A stretch of 64,000 nt of DNA, taken from positions 1,168,054 through 1,232,053 of the forward strand of contig NW_004457695.1 in NCBI RefSeq assembly GCF_000203815.1. Direction: 5' to 3'. Shown one piece after another: positions 37,133 through 47,512 of this stretch. This stretch comes from Cavenderia fasciculata (taxonomy: Eukaryota > Evosea > Eumycetozoa > Acytosteliales > Cavenderiaceae). Every line of letters begins with the position of its first letter. Positions within the stretch are counted from its first letter, which is position 1. A program made the position numbers and the translations under genes. The notes under the pieces are model-generated. The model was not told the origin of the DNA. It made no database searches and was given only the letters and a program-made list of their open reading frames with translations.

Positions 37133-38006
37133 TTAAGCGGTTTCTTCTTCCATGGCAGCTTCAGCAGTGGCGAAGTACTTCAAGGTGTAGACGTTCTAAA
37201 AAAGAGATAAAGATAAATTATTAGTTATTTGTATGAATATATAGTTATAAAATATAATAGAATGTATAGAACACAATGCATATTATATAATATAATTAAC
37301 TAGACTGCGGGCTGCAGCGAGATGTCCATAAATACCTTAGAGGTTGAAACAACACGCAAAAAATCACGAATTTGCTTCTTCTTTAAGTACTTCTTGGTCA
37401 AGTACTTCATGTAACGCTTGGACATTGGAACAACTGATTGGACAACGATTCTGTTCTTATCACGGGTGATGGTGACAGAGGTACCGAGGTTACCAGCCTT
37501 ACCGTCGACCTTGATACGATCGTGGAGGAACTTTTCAAAGACGGCGACGTCAAGGATCTTACCACCTGGAGCGTTACAGTCAATGGTGAACTTGGACTTC
37601 TTCTTGAGACCGGTCTTGTTGGACTTGTTGTTTCTCTAAATGAAATAAGTAAAAGAGGTAAGGTAACATTAATATTTTTTGTTCATATGTAATGGATAGG
37701 GGGTAGGGATAACTGATAGTGGTTTTGGGTAAACAGTAGATAGGTATAGTCAATTTTAAAACTGTACACGAGTGGACAATTAGAAAAGACATTGAGCCCT
37801 ATAAACTGATACTTTGAATACTACGTCATCACTGGAGAGTAGGTGGTAGACAAACAAAGTTTGTTATTGTCATTGTAGAGATTCAATAGATGCAAGCATA
37901 TGATATGAATCTCAAAGTACTTTGTGCAATAAATAACCTGTTTGATGCTAAAACTACTGCTACTACTACTACTACTAACTCTAACACATACTGGAACAGA
38001 TGGCAT
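37133..38006 (-). CDS. rpl22: 60S ribosomal protein L22 (eL22), 3 exons
   Basis: Exons 38006-37992 (MPSVP), 37635-37336 and 37195-37133 give 125 aa. The core [35 protein letters not shown] and [20 protein letters not shown] with [11 protein letters not shown] is diagnostic of eL22, and the acidic end EEETA is also typical. It is a component of the large cytosolic ribosomal subunit near the exit tunnel. Exons are rich in C-ending codons as expected for high expression. The first exon is only 15 nt and the intron following it is 356 nt, unusually long for this window and possibly regulatory. Part of the exon 2/intron 2 junction is duplicated downstream. Confidence 0.93.
37273..37367. repeat. 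95-bp direct repeat, copy inside the L22 gene
   Basis: The parent copy of the repeat at 36957-37051. It spans the exon 2/intron 2 boundary of the ribosomal protein L22 gene on the minus strand, including the donor site GTATTT. Confidence 0.9.
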
Positions 38007-38258
38007 TCTGGAACGAGTTGAACTAACTTTGGTATGTACTACTAACTAGATGCCAAGCGCGGCTCTATATGTGTATCCAAACGAAGAGAGCGACAGACAC
38101 CACACAGCGACACACACGGCGCAACGAAAAACCGAAAACAAAAATTAAAAAAAAAAAAACATTCTAAATGACATTTTAATGATTGCCCCACTTTAACAAA
38201 TCAGATGATCATCTCTTCTCAACATACACTACTATTACAATAGAAATAGATACAAAGG
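38007..38258. promoter_or_regulatory. Divergent promoter of L22 and AFG2 genes
   Basis: A 252-bp head-to-head region. The side next to L22 is GC-richer (GCGACAGACACC, CGACACACACGGCG near 38087-38122) followed by an A-run; the side next to the ATPase is AT-rich. Likely shared or back-to-back promoters. Confidence 0.5.
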
Positions 38259-40670
38259 ATGATAAAGTTAATAGTACAAGATGTAAATCAATCACAAGCA
38301 TCTTCATCTTCATCTAATGGTAGTTCATCACAAAGAAGAGGAGTAGCATACCTTTGTTATAAACAAATGCAAACTCTTTCATTATCAATTGGTGATTTGG
38401 TTTTAATTCAAAGTATCGATAGTAGTGATAGTAGTATTGATGATAGTAATGAAAATAATGGATGTTTATTGACATGTTGGCCAGTTAAAAAGTTATCTTT
38501 AAATTGTATGTAAAGATGAGTATATATTTATATTGTATTGATACATTCTCTAACCATCTCTCATCTTTCTTTCTTCTATTTAGATATATTAATTGATAAT
38601 TTTATAAGAGATAATATTAAAGTCAATATTGGAGATTCAATTCAATTGACAAAAATCATTTCCTCATCATCTGATATAATATTATTAAATGCATCAACAG
38701 TTTATATTGAATGTTTAAACGTTTCATATTCAAGTTATATTGAACAATTAAATCAACATGGATTACTGTCAACATTGGTATCATCACAATTATCTGGTTA
38801 TTATTTTACACATGGAAATACTTTTAATTGTTGTTTAAATGGTAGACAAACAAAATTTAAAATTAATTCTATCGATAATAACAGTAAACAACAAAATATA
38901 TTTTCAAAAATATTAGATCAAACAAAATTTAAACTAAACAATAATCAAAATAATAATCAAGTTAATAATAATGTTTCACCTGTTTCAATGATTGGAGGAT
39001 TATCAAATCAAATGAAAGAAATTAAAGAGATACTTTCATTGGCATTTGAAAAGAGAGAAATGTTGAATCGATTTGGTATTAAACCACCAAGAGGTGTTTT
39101 ATTGTATGGACCACCTGGAACTGGAAAGACAATGTTGGCAAGAACTGTGGCTAGTGAAAGTGGATGTACATTGTTTACAATGAATGGAGCTGATATTTTG
39201 GACAAGTATTATGGTGTAACGGAAAAGGCAATTCAATCTATATTTAGAGATGCTGCACAAAGAGCACCATCTATTATATTTATCGATGAGCTCGATGCAC
39301 TCTGTCCCAAACGTGATCAAGCTACCACTGAAATTGAAAAACGTCTTGTTGGATGTCTACTGACTCTGCTGGATGGTATCAATTCAGATGAGCGAGTAGT
39401 TGTGATTGGATGTACTAATCGACCAGATGCATTGGATGGTTCACTTAGACGACCTGGTCGTCTAGACAGAGAAATTGAAATTGGTATACCAAATGCAATC
39501 AATCGACAAGATATCCTTGGTATAATATGTTCTCGTATACCTAATCAATTGACACCCGCAGATATTGGATTAGTAGCTAGTAAAACACATGGTTATGTTG
39601 GTGCAGATTTGGAATCACTCGTCAAAGAATCATGTTTAATTAAATTTCATAAATTAATTAAAAATGGTGAAATTCTAAATGATAAAGAAGAAGATAAAGA
39701 TGCATCGTCTCAATTCTCTGTTGACCTCTCAGACATGATGATTGCAATGGAAAAGATTAGACCATCATCAATGAGAGAGGTGATTGTAGAAGTACCAAAG
39801 GTAAAATGGGAGGATATTGGTGGACAAGATGACATTAAAGAAAAATTAAAAGAGGCTATTGAATGGCCACTCAAACATCCAGCCGCTTTTGAACGAATGG
39901 GTATCCGTCCACCAAAAGGAATTTTATTGTATGGACCACCAGGTTGCTCAAAAACACTGCTTGCCAAGGCGTTGGCAACAGAATCTGGACTCAACTTTAT
40001 TGCCGTCAAGGGTCCAGAACTCATTAGCAAATGGGTCGGAGAGTCGGAACGTGCAGTCAGAGATATATTCAAAAAGGCTCGTCAAAACTCTCCATCTATT
40101 CTCTTTTTCGATGAAATGGATGGCTTGGCAACCGAACGTTCCGGTCAAGGTAGTGGTGCCATTGAACGTGTCGTATCTCAACTATTGACAGAAATGGATG
40201 GTATACAACCATTGACCAATGTAACCATTGTAGCTGCAACCAATCGTCCAGATATCATTGACAAGGCTATCCTTAGAGCCGGTAGAATCGATAGAATCCT
40301 CTACATTTCACCACCAGACCAAAAAGCAAGAAAAGAAATTTTTAAAATCCATCTTTTAAAAGTTCCTCATTCAAATGATATTGATATTGATTTATTATCA
40401 AATATTGTAAGAAAAAAAAAGAAGATTTATTTAAATAATCATTAAACTTACATTTTTTTTTCTTTTTAGACTGATGGATATAGTGGAGCAGAAGTAACAT
40501 CAATTTGTAAAGAAGCATCTGTTTGTGCAATGAAAGAAGATTTAAATATTGAAAAGGTTGAAATGAGGCATTTCCAAAGTGCCATTGGTTTGGTTAAAAA
40601 GGGTATTACAAAGGAAATGATTGAATTTTATGATAATTATCAAAAACAATCTAAATTACAAAAACTATAA
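38259..40670 (+). CDS. afg2: AFG2/SPATA5-type tandem AAA ATPase, 3 exons
   Basis: Exons 38259-38505, 38584-40406 and 40470-40670 give 756 aa. After a divergent N-domain of about 215 residues with Asn runs come two AAA domains: D1 with Walker A GPPGTGKT (258-265) and Walker [11 protein letters not shown], and D2 with GPPGCSKT (533-540) and [10 protein letters not shown], plus Arg-finger regions [12 protein letters not shown] and [19 protein letters not shown] in D2 (Cys-Ser instead of Thr-Gly) is characteristic of Afg2/Drg1/SPATA5 rather than Cdc48/p97. Afg2 strips Rlp24 from pre-60S ribosomal particles in the cytoplasm; the neighbouring L22 gene is divergent and also a 60S gene, possibly coincidental. 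Confidence 0.88.
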
Positions 40671-41421
40671 AATAAAAAGAAAGGAGTTTAGTAATGAAGT
40701 TTCTAGAAATTATATTTACCTGATTTTTTTTTTGTAAGTAGTTTTAAACAAAATGAAAGAAATATATAAAGTTTAGTTTCCATAAATTTTTTATCCCATC
40801 CAAAAGAGAGAGAGAAAACAAAGAGTGATATACCAAAAACCACAACCAAATTAATTTTACTATGAATTGAATTGATCTCATTTTTTCATATTAGTTTCCA
40901 TCCATTGATAATCCACATTTTTTTTCTTTTTGTTTCCAAATGGACCAAACCACCACCACCAACATTGTCAACTATGAATTTATTACCCTCACTCATACAA
41001 TATGGATTCTTCTATTCTATTCTATTCTTATTCTATTCATTTCCTATTCTTTTTTTTTTTTATAAACACGACGACCACAATGTCCACTACCACAAACCAC
41101 CACATTCAATTTGACCAAATTTGATAGCCATGTTATTTCATTAGCCATATATTTCCAAATAAAACATTTTATGATTCCAATACTATTGACCATATTCAGT
41201 TTTTTTCTTTTTTTTTTTTTAAAAACAAGTTTTTGATTTTATGATTTGATTAATATTGATAAGTTGATTACAATTTGATTTAGGTTGACATGTTGATGGA
41301 CTATATAAATTTTTTTCATTTTTTGAAAAATATCTCCTAAACAAGATCAAAAAAATGGTTAATAACAATCTCCAAACTATTAATTATTATTATTACTATT
41401 GGTTTCTTACCAAATCTAAAT
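40671..41421. other. Convergent spacer, no gene seen
   Basis: About 750 bp between the ends of the AFG2 and RRM genes. AT-rich, with T-runs (40723-40733, 41049-41061, 41210-41220), TTCTATTCTATTC repeats near 41014-41038 and pyrimidine-rich sequence. No coding or RNA gene recognised. Confidence 0.45.
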
Positions 41422-42739
41422 TTATGGTGAATTTTTTGGGGAATCTCCACCACGTGGTGGACTACGTTCTCTTTCTTCACGACGGTATTCTCTGCTGTCA
41501 TCATCGCCGCCACGGTAACGATCCTCACCGCCTCCTCCACGTGGTGGAGAGACTGGACCATTATTGTTGTAAGAGTCACCGCCATTACCATTAGAGATAC
41601 GTGGTGGACTACGTTCTCTGTCGTCACGACGGTATTCTCTGTCATCGTCACGTCTGTCATCACCGCCATTACGATCGTCGTTTACACGTCTATCATCATC
41701 ACCACGTCTCTCATCACTGGAAGCACCGCCACCACGTCTGAAACGATCGTTATCACCTCCATATGGATGATATCTAGTATTTAATGTACCTCTTGTATCT
41801 GAATACATTGGGTTTCTTGGTCTATAGATAAACAAAAATGAAAAAGAGTGAAAAAAATATGTATCAGTTGATGATTTGTTTCTATTTCTTCTATTGCTTC
41901 TCTATTTCTTTTTCTTTCTTACCTATCGGGACAATCACGAGCAAAATGACCAACACGACGACAATTGTAACAAGCAGAGTCACGCATAGCATTTCTTGGG
42001 GGTGAACGACCACGACCACGGTCACCGCCACGGTCATTGTAACGATCGCCACCACGATCGCCACCACGATCACCACCACGATCATTGTAACGGTCACCAC
42101 CACGATCATTGTATCTGTCATTACCACCACGATCATTGTAACGGTCACCGCCACGATCATTGTAACGATCGCCACCACGGTCATTGTAACGGTCACCACC
42201 ACGTGGGTATCTGTCTCCACCACGATCATTGTATCTGTCATTACCACCACGGTCATTGTATCTGTCTCTGCCACCGTCATATGATCTGCCACCATCACGT
42301 GGATCGCCTCCTCTTTCGCCTCTTGGACGCTCTTCCTTGGCACGCTCGAAAAAGACATGACGAGTATCAATGACACCTTCTCTTGCTCGGATGACTTCCT
42401 CTGCATCTTGTTCGTACTTCATCTCTACAAAGGCATAGTCACTAAACCCAGTAACAACGTCTTGAACTGGTCCAAACTTTTTGAAAAAGTCTTCTATTAC
42501 TCTTTTATCTGTTCTATCAGTGATACCTAAAAAAAATATTTAAAAGTAAAGATAGATAAGATAGAAAAGATAGAAAAGATAGAAAGATAGATATATATAT
42601 TATATATATGATAGAATAAGATATTAATATCTTTTATTTTTTTTTCTCTTTGTCTCTCTTTTTTTAAATCGTGTGATTCCTTTATACCTTTGACGTAAAT
42701 CTTCATTTTATTCTTATTCTCTGTATCATGTGATTCCAT
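41422..42739 (-). CDS. RRM and CCHC zinc-knuckle RNA-binding protein with RGG/RD repeats, 3 exons
   Basis: Exons 42739-42688, 42526-41923 and 41821-41422 give 351 aa. An RRM occupies about residues 12-90: RNP2-like MKIYVKGI and RNP1-like DYAFVEMKY. It is followed by a long array of GG-DRYNDRGG units, a CCHC zinc knuckle (CYNCRRVGHFARDC), and a C-terminal Arg/Asp/Ser-rich region with RSPPR motifs. The order RRM, RGG, zinc knuckle and RS resembles SR-like splicing factors such as the SRSF7/RSZ22 class, so a role in mRNA splicing or transport is inferred. The start at MESHDTENKN was chosen because the preceding sequence is AT-rich leader; an in-frame upstream Met at 42805 exists. Confidence 0.82.
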
Positions 42740-43150
42740 CTTGATTGCTTTGTTTGTAGTATGAGGGGTGTGAGAACCTACTCTCTTTCGAAAATTAAAA
42801 AACAAAAAAAAAAAACTTGAAAAAAAAAGAGAATGAGAATATCTTTTGAGATTTATCTCTCTATATAGGGAGCTGAAAGATATAATATAATAATAAATTA
42901 AATTAAATTAAATATATATAAGATTAAAAAAAAAAAAAGATTAATAAAATTTTATAAATTATTTAGTGGTTGTTGAAAAAACTACAATGTTTAAATTTAG
43001 TAAAGGCGGGAACATCACCCAACTTTATAAATATTTTAATTCGAGTTGCAAGCAAAAAAAAAAAAAAAAAAAGATCAGAATATATATCGCAATCTTTATC
43101 AATCTATCTATATATATACATATATCTTTTGTAATAATAATATATAAAAG
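42740..43150. promoter_or_regulatory. Divergent AT-rich promoter region
   Basis: A 411-bp spacer between head-to-head genes with A-runs (42805-42830, 42926-42937, 43055-43072), AAATT repeats (42896-42912) and TATATATA elements near 43111-43120 and 43141-43146. Probably serves both the RRM gene and the membrane protein gene. Confidence 0.45.
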
Positions 43151-44634
43151 ATGAATAACTCTAAAGAAGGATTGTTTACTCTTCAGAGTGAACAACAACA
43201 ACAACATCAACCATCATCAGTATTGAAAAAAAGAGTATCTTTATATACTCCACCGACACCATCAAACATGTTTACTAGTAGAAGATCATCTGTTCAACCT
43301 ACACCATCTTCATCAGTATCATCTTTAACCTCTTCTTCATCAACATCCTCCTCTTCTTTTTCACATATACCAATCTATCAAAAACTAAATGCAAACTTGA
43401 ATACTATACAATCTCAATCAACTACACCAACCAACAATAACAATAATAATAATATAATGAATCAATTAAATTCTATACCTATTACACCAATATCAAAAAA
43501 TCCAATGAATAACAACAAAAGTATTGGTACCAATACTGGTACAATTAAAGAAGAGACAATAACACCAATATCAATGCCAAAATCAATTAGAAAGTCTGTT
43601 ACAATGTCTGCAGTAAAGACTATTCATTCTTATCCAAAATCACCATCTATTGCATCGGCTGAAAAGACACCACTCTATGATGATGATGATGCAGATGATA
43701 GTGCCCACAATCTATCATCTGCATCATTCCTAAACTATAGTACCAATGAACGAATGAATGGTATGGACGAAGACATGAATAATGTTTCAGCTGAATCAAT
43801 CTACTACTCCAACTCTACCGCATCTACACCTGCTAGAATAAGACAAAAGAGTCCATTTAGAAAAATTAAAGATACAATTTCTTATCCAATTGATAAATAC
43901 TTTGAATTACATCAAGAATTTATTTTATTTACAAATTCCCCTTTATTTAAATTAATAATGTATGTAAAAAAAAAAAAAGAAAAAAGAAGAAAAAGAAGCA
44001 ATCAAAATACTAATATTATTATCTATTACTTTCCTTTTCTCCTTTTTAGTTTTGGATTTTGTGGATTTTTAAATTTCTTATTATTATTGGTATCATTAGA
44101 CTTTTTAAGTAAAATGATTTGTGGTACCTTGTTGTTATTGGTTAGTGTAATCAATTGTTTGTTTTTCACATATTCAACAAAAACAGTTCAATTATTCCGT
44201 TATAAAGGTGTAAGTATATATATATATATATATAAATGCATAATATTCGTTTAATTAGTATTAATTATTTTATTTTCTAGAAAATTGATAATCCAAATAT
44301 GTATGTTGATTCAATAACAACACCATATGGATCAACAGATAATATTGTTTTGATTGATGTTTGGAATCCACATTTTGTGAGTTCAACCATTGTCACTTAT
44401 TTTTCACCTCTACAAGTTTTGATTATGATCATGTCTGGTCAAGAATTGGATAAATTCATCGTACTTTTGTTAATATCGATTCTATTGATATTTGGTATTC
44501 ACTTTATACTCAAAATGTATGACCAAAAACTAAAAGATGAAAAGGTTGTCTTTTCTCAAGTATGTTCAGAATATAATCATTTTTACAAACCAACTCCTGT
44601 AACAAGATCAATTGGTGTTCAAGCTCCCTATTAA
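43151..44634 (+). CDS. Membrane protein with Ser/Asn-rich N-terminus, possibly Nur1/Mug154-like
   Basis: Exons 43151-43959, 44050-44209 and 44281-44634 give 440 aa. The first 240 residues are disordered (Ser, Asn, Thr/Pro with many SP/TP sites). Then come hydrophobic segments: FGFCGFLNFLLLLVSLDFL, MICGTLLLLVSVINCLFF, VTYFSPLQVLIMIMSG and FIVLLLISILLIFGIHFIL. The segment DVWNPHF...YFSPLQVLI and the later VFSQVCSEYNHFYKP resemble fungal nuclear-rim proteins of the Nur1/Mug154 type (DUF2418), which sit in the inner nuclear membrane. That assignment is from memory of motif order and needs a profile search. The N-terminal SP/TP sites would suit cell-cycle phosphorylation (inference). Confidence 0.7.
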
Positions 44635-44952
44635 AAAAACAAAACAAAAAATAACAAACAAACAAATCATAAATAATAACAAATAAATATACTTTTTTCA
44701 AAGTTTAATTACAATGAACCTCTCACTGCAACTCGACTCGGTCTTTTTGTCATTGAAATTTTTGCCCGTTTTCAAATGAATTTTCATTTTTTTGAATTTT
44801 TTTTTTCAATTTTCTCATTCCTCACTATCCCATCGCGGTGCAGTTCCACCACCACCACAGCAGCTCTCTCTCGCTCACTCGCTCGACTTATCACTGTTTG
44901 TAGATAAGAAATAGAACTCTAATCATTCACCTCTGATTAATCACATTCTATC
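44635..44952 (+). promoter_or_regulatory. S20 promoter region and upstream gene 3' end
   Basis: A 318-bp spacer. The first 70 bp are AT-rich 3' sequence with AATAAATA. The part nearer S20 has T-runs then a pyrimidine-rich block (CACCACCACCACAGCAGCTC, CTCTCTCGCTCACTCGCTC near 44849-44885), resembling pyrimidine-rich leaders of ribosomal protein genes. Confidence 0.45.
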
Positions 44953-45425
44953 ATGTCGATGTTTCCACCAAAGAAAGTAGCTGGCGATAAGGTCGAAGCC
45001 CCAAAGACCACCAAGATCACTGTCACCCTCACCTCCACCAACTCCAAGTCTTTGGAAAAGGTTTGTGCCAACATCATCGATCTTACCAAGAAGCACAAGG
45101 TCAAGTCTAAGGGTCCAATCCGTCTCCCAAACAAGACTTTGCGTCTTACCACCCGTAAGTCTCCATGTGGTGAAGGTACCAACACCTGGGATCGTTTCGA
45201 AATGAGAATTCACAAGCGTGTCATCCACATTTCCTCCCCACAAGAGTTCATTGCTCAAATGGTAAGATTATAAAAAAATAGAAGAAATAGAAGAAATAGA
45301 TCAGTTTAAACTTACTCTTTTTATTACACTTTTAGAACAACATTGATATCGAAATGGGTGTTGATGTTGAAGTCATCATGGCCAAGAAGGAAGAGAAGGC
45401 TGCTCCAGCTACCACCACTGCTTAA
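44953..45425 (+). CDS. rps20: 40S ribosomal protein S20 (uS10), 2 exons
   Basis: Exons 44953-45261 and 45336-45425 give 132 aa. The sequence KITVTLTSTNSKSLEKVCAN, VKSKGPIRLPNKTLRLTTRK, SPCGEGTNTWDRFEMRIHKR and IDIEMGVDVEV is diagnostic of uS10. It is a component of the small ribosomal subunit head. A short Lys/Glu/Ala/Thr-rich C-terminal extension (KKEEKAAPATTTA) is present. Codon use is strongly biased to C-ending codons, as in the other ribosomal protein gene and actin. The gene is convergent with rad9, 145 bp apart. Confidence 0.95.
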
Positions 45426-45570
45426 ATAAACCTTTGAGTAGTTAACTTTTTTTTCCCGAAAAACTCTTTCTTTTTTGAAGTATTACTTTTTATTTGATTT
45501 ATTATTATTTACATATGGAAAAGGATTTGTTGTTGTTATTTATGTACAAAAATATTAATTATTTAAATAT

Positions 45571-45821
45571 TTATGAATCTTGAGAAAATGGTACTTCTTC
45601 ATCATCCATTTGTCCTTGGTCATCTTCATCTGGATCATTATAAAGGTCTTGAGCCAATGTTCTTGTTGCTGATTTTCTACTTGTTTGACTTTCATTCATT
45701 TGGTAAATCATTTGATTTTGTTGTGCTTGTTGTTGAAGGATAATTTGTTGTTGTTGTTGTTGATATAGATTTGGTTGTTGATGTTGATTTGGTGGTTGAT
45801 ATTGATTTTGTTGTTGTTGGA

Positions 45822-45876
<55 letters not shown>

Positions 45877-46083
45877 GTAATTGTCGCCAGATTGTTGTTG
45901 TTGCTGTGGAGTACCATTTTGTCTTTGGTCATATTGATCATAATTTCCAATATCATAAACACCATCATTTCCAAACTCTGATCTTTGTGAAGGTGTTCCT
46001 CTATGTGGACTTGATTGATAATTATTATTATTATTATTATTATAGGGTGGTGAAGATCTAAATTGTTGTTGAGAAGGTTGTCT

Positions 46084-46135
<52 letters not shown>

Positions 46136-47317
46136 GAAGGTTGTCTTTGTTGATAATTATTATTATTATTATTTGCAATAACCATTTGGTTTTGTGGAGA
46201 ATATTGTTGTTGTTGCTGCTGTTGCTGTTGTTGATACATTTGTTGTTGTTGTTGTTGTTGATGCATTTGTTGTTGTTGATATTGTTGTTGAGGATAGGCA
46301 GTATGATCAACAGTAGTGTCGGCAGCAAAATAAATAGTAATAAAACAAGTATTACCAACACGTGATTGCAATGTCAAACTGTATTCCTCGCCAAGTGAGA
46401 TTTGTGAAGGAGTGCTGTCATTTGGTAGTGCTGCAAGATAGGTTGAAATAGTTTTCAAATCCTTTAGTTGGAAAACAGCTCGCAATGGTAAATCAAATTG
46501 ATTATCATATTTATCCAATTCATTCAAATCAACTCCAATCTCTGTATGTAATATCTTTTTCTTGTCTTGAATATCGGCTAAATTAAATAAAAAAGATGAA
46601 ACAATTAGTATATAACAGATTAAACGATCATAATATATTAAATATTTATATATATATTACATACAATCACTTGGAGTAGGAGTTTTAAAGAAAATTCTTT
46701 CTTTACCAAGACCAAGAATGACTTCAGTAGTATGAGCAGAGAAATGAGAAATCAGCTCAGATAGTAGTTTTGGTTTAATTGACATTCGAGCTTGTAGTTT
46801 TGATGGGTCGCTTTGAGGTGTTCTTATTTCAGTCTTTGATTCAAATGCAGTTCGGTACGACTTGCTTATATGATCGTTGAATCGTTGATGAAACTGCACC
46901 TTGCCTTCACCAATATTGACTTCGATAATAAATTGTAATACATTTTGAGCTTGAAAGAATGAATAGCATGATCTTGCTTTTATACCAATACACACTCTGT
47001 TTTGTGGCATCTGATAGATCCCAAAGAACTCTTTACTCAATTCCATTCTAAAATGTAAGTTTAATGATGATGGTGTCAATGCAAATATACACTAAAACAT
47101 AAATAAATAAATATTAGTTCCATATTACTACTACTACTACTATCAATATATTCTAATCTATTCCTAATCATACCTTGTTTGGAGTAAACTCCATTTCAAT
47201 TTCATCACCAAGTTTACCCATACATTGCATACTCTTTGCAAACAATTTAAAATGTTTAGAAGGTATTTCTAATACTATTGGTTCTTGATCTGATTGATTC
47301 GATGATGGATAACTCAT
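45571..47317 (-). CDS. rad9: DNA damage checkpoint clamp subunit Rad9, 3 exons
   Basis: Exons 47317-47174, 47091-46665 and 46577-45571 give 525 aa. The first 260 residues form two PCNA-like halves: LEIPSKHFKLFAKSMQCMGK and CIFALTPSSLNLHF, then FDLPLRAVFQLKDLKTISTY and ISLGEEYSLTLQSRVGNTCF. This fits Rad9 of the Rad9-Rad1-Hus1 clamp, loaded on damaged DNA to activate ATR signalling. The C-terminal half is Gln- and Asn-rich (runs of 15 or more each, coded by 45823-45880 and 46086-46135) and ends in an acidic tail (DDEEVPFSQDS) like the phosphorylated TopBP1-binding tail of Rad9. The low-complexity insertions are dictyostelid-typical. Confidence 0.85.
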
Positions 47318-47512
47318 TCTTATCTATCTTAATATATATCAGTATATCTATATCTATCTCTATGTTGTGTGTTTCTAATTGGATACTTTAATTTACTTTT
47401 TTCTAATTTTTTGAGCATCATATGCTAAAATTCAAAAATTCGAGGAAAACTACAGTTTTTTTCTGGCGCTTTTTTTTTTTTTGAAGTTGTAACTATGCGA
47501 CTTTATTGTACT

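Noticed and set aside
42040-42250. Regularly spaced near-identical DNA units resembling a repeat-spacer array
   Set aside because: They are codons of DRGG/RYN repeats in the RRM protein; no true spacers and no CRISPR context in a eukaryote.
45708-46365. Long Ile/Asn, Val or Leu-rich frames in other phases around the rad9 Gln/Asn tracts
   Set aside because: Out-of-frame readings of CAA/AAT repeats; the Rad9 frame explains the region.
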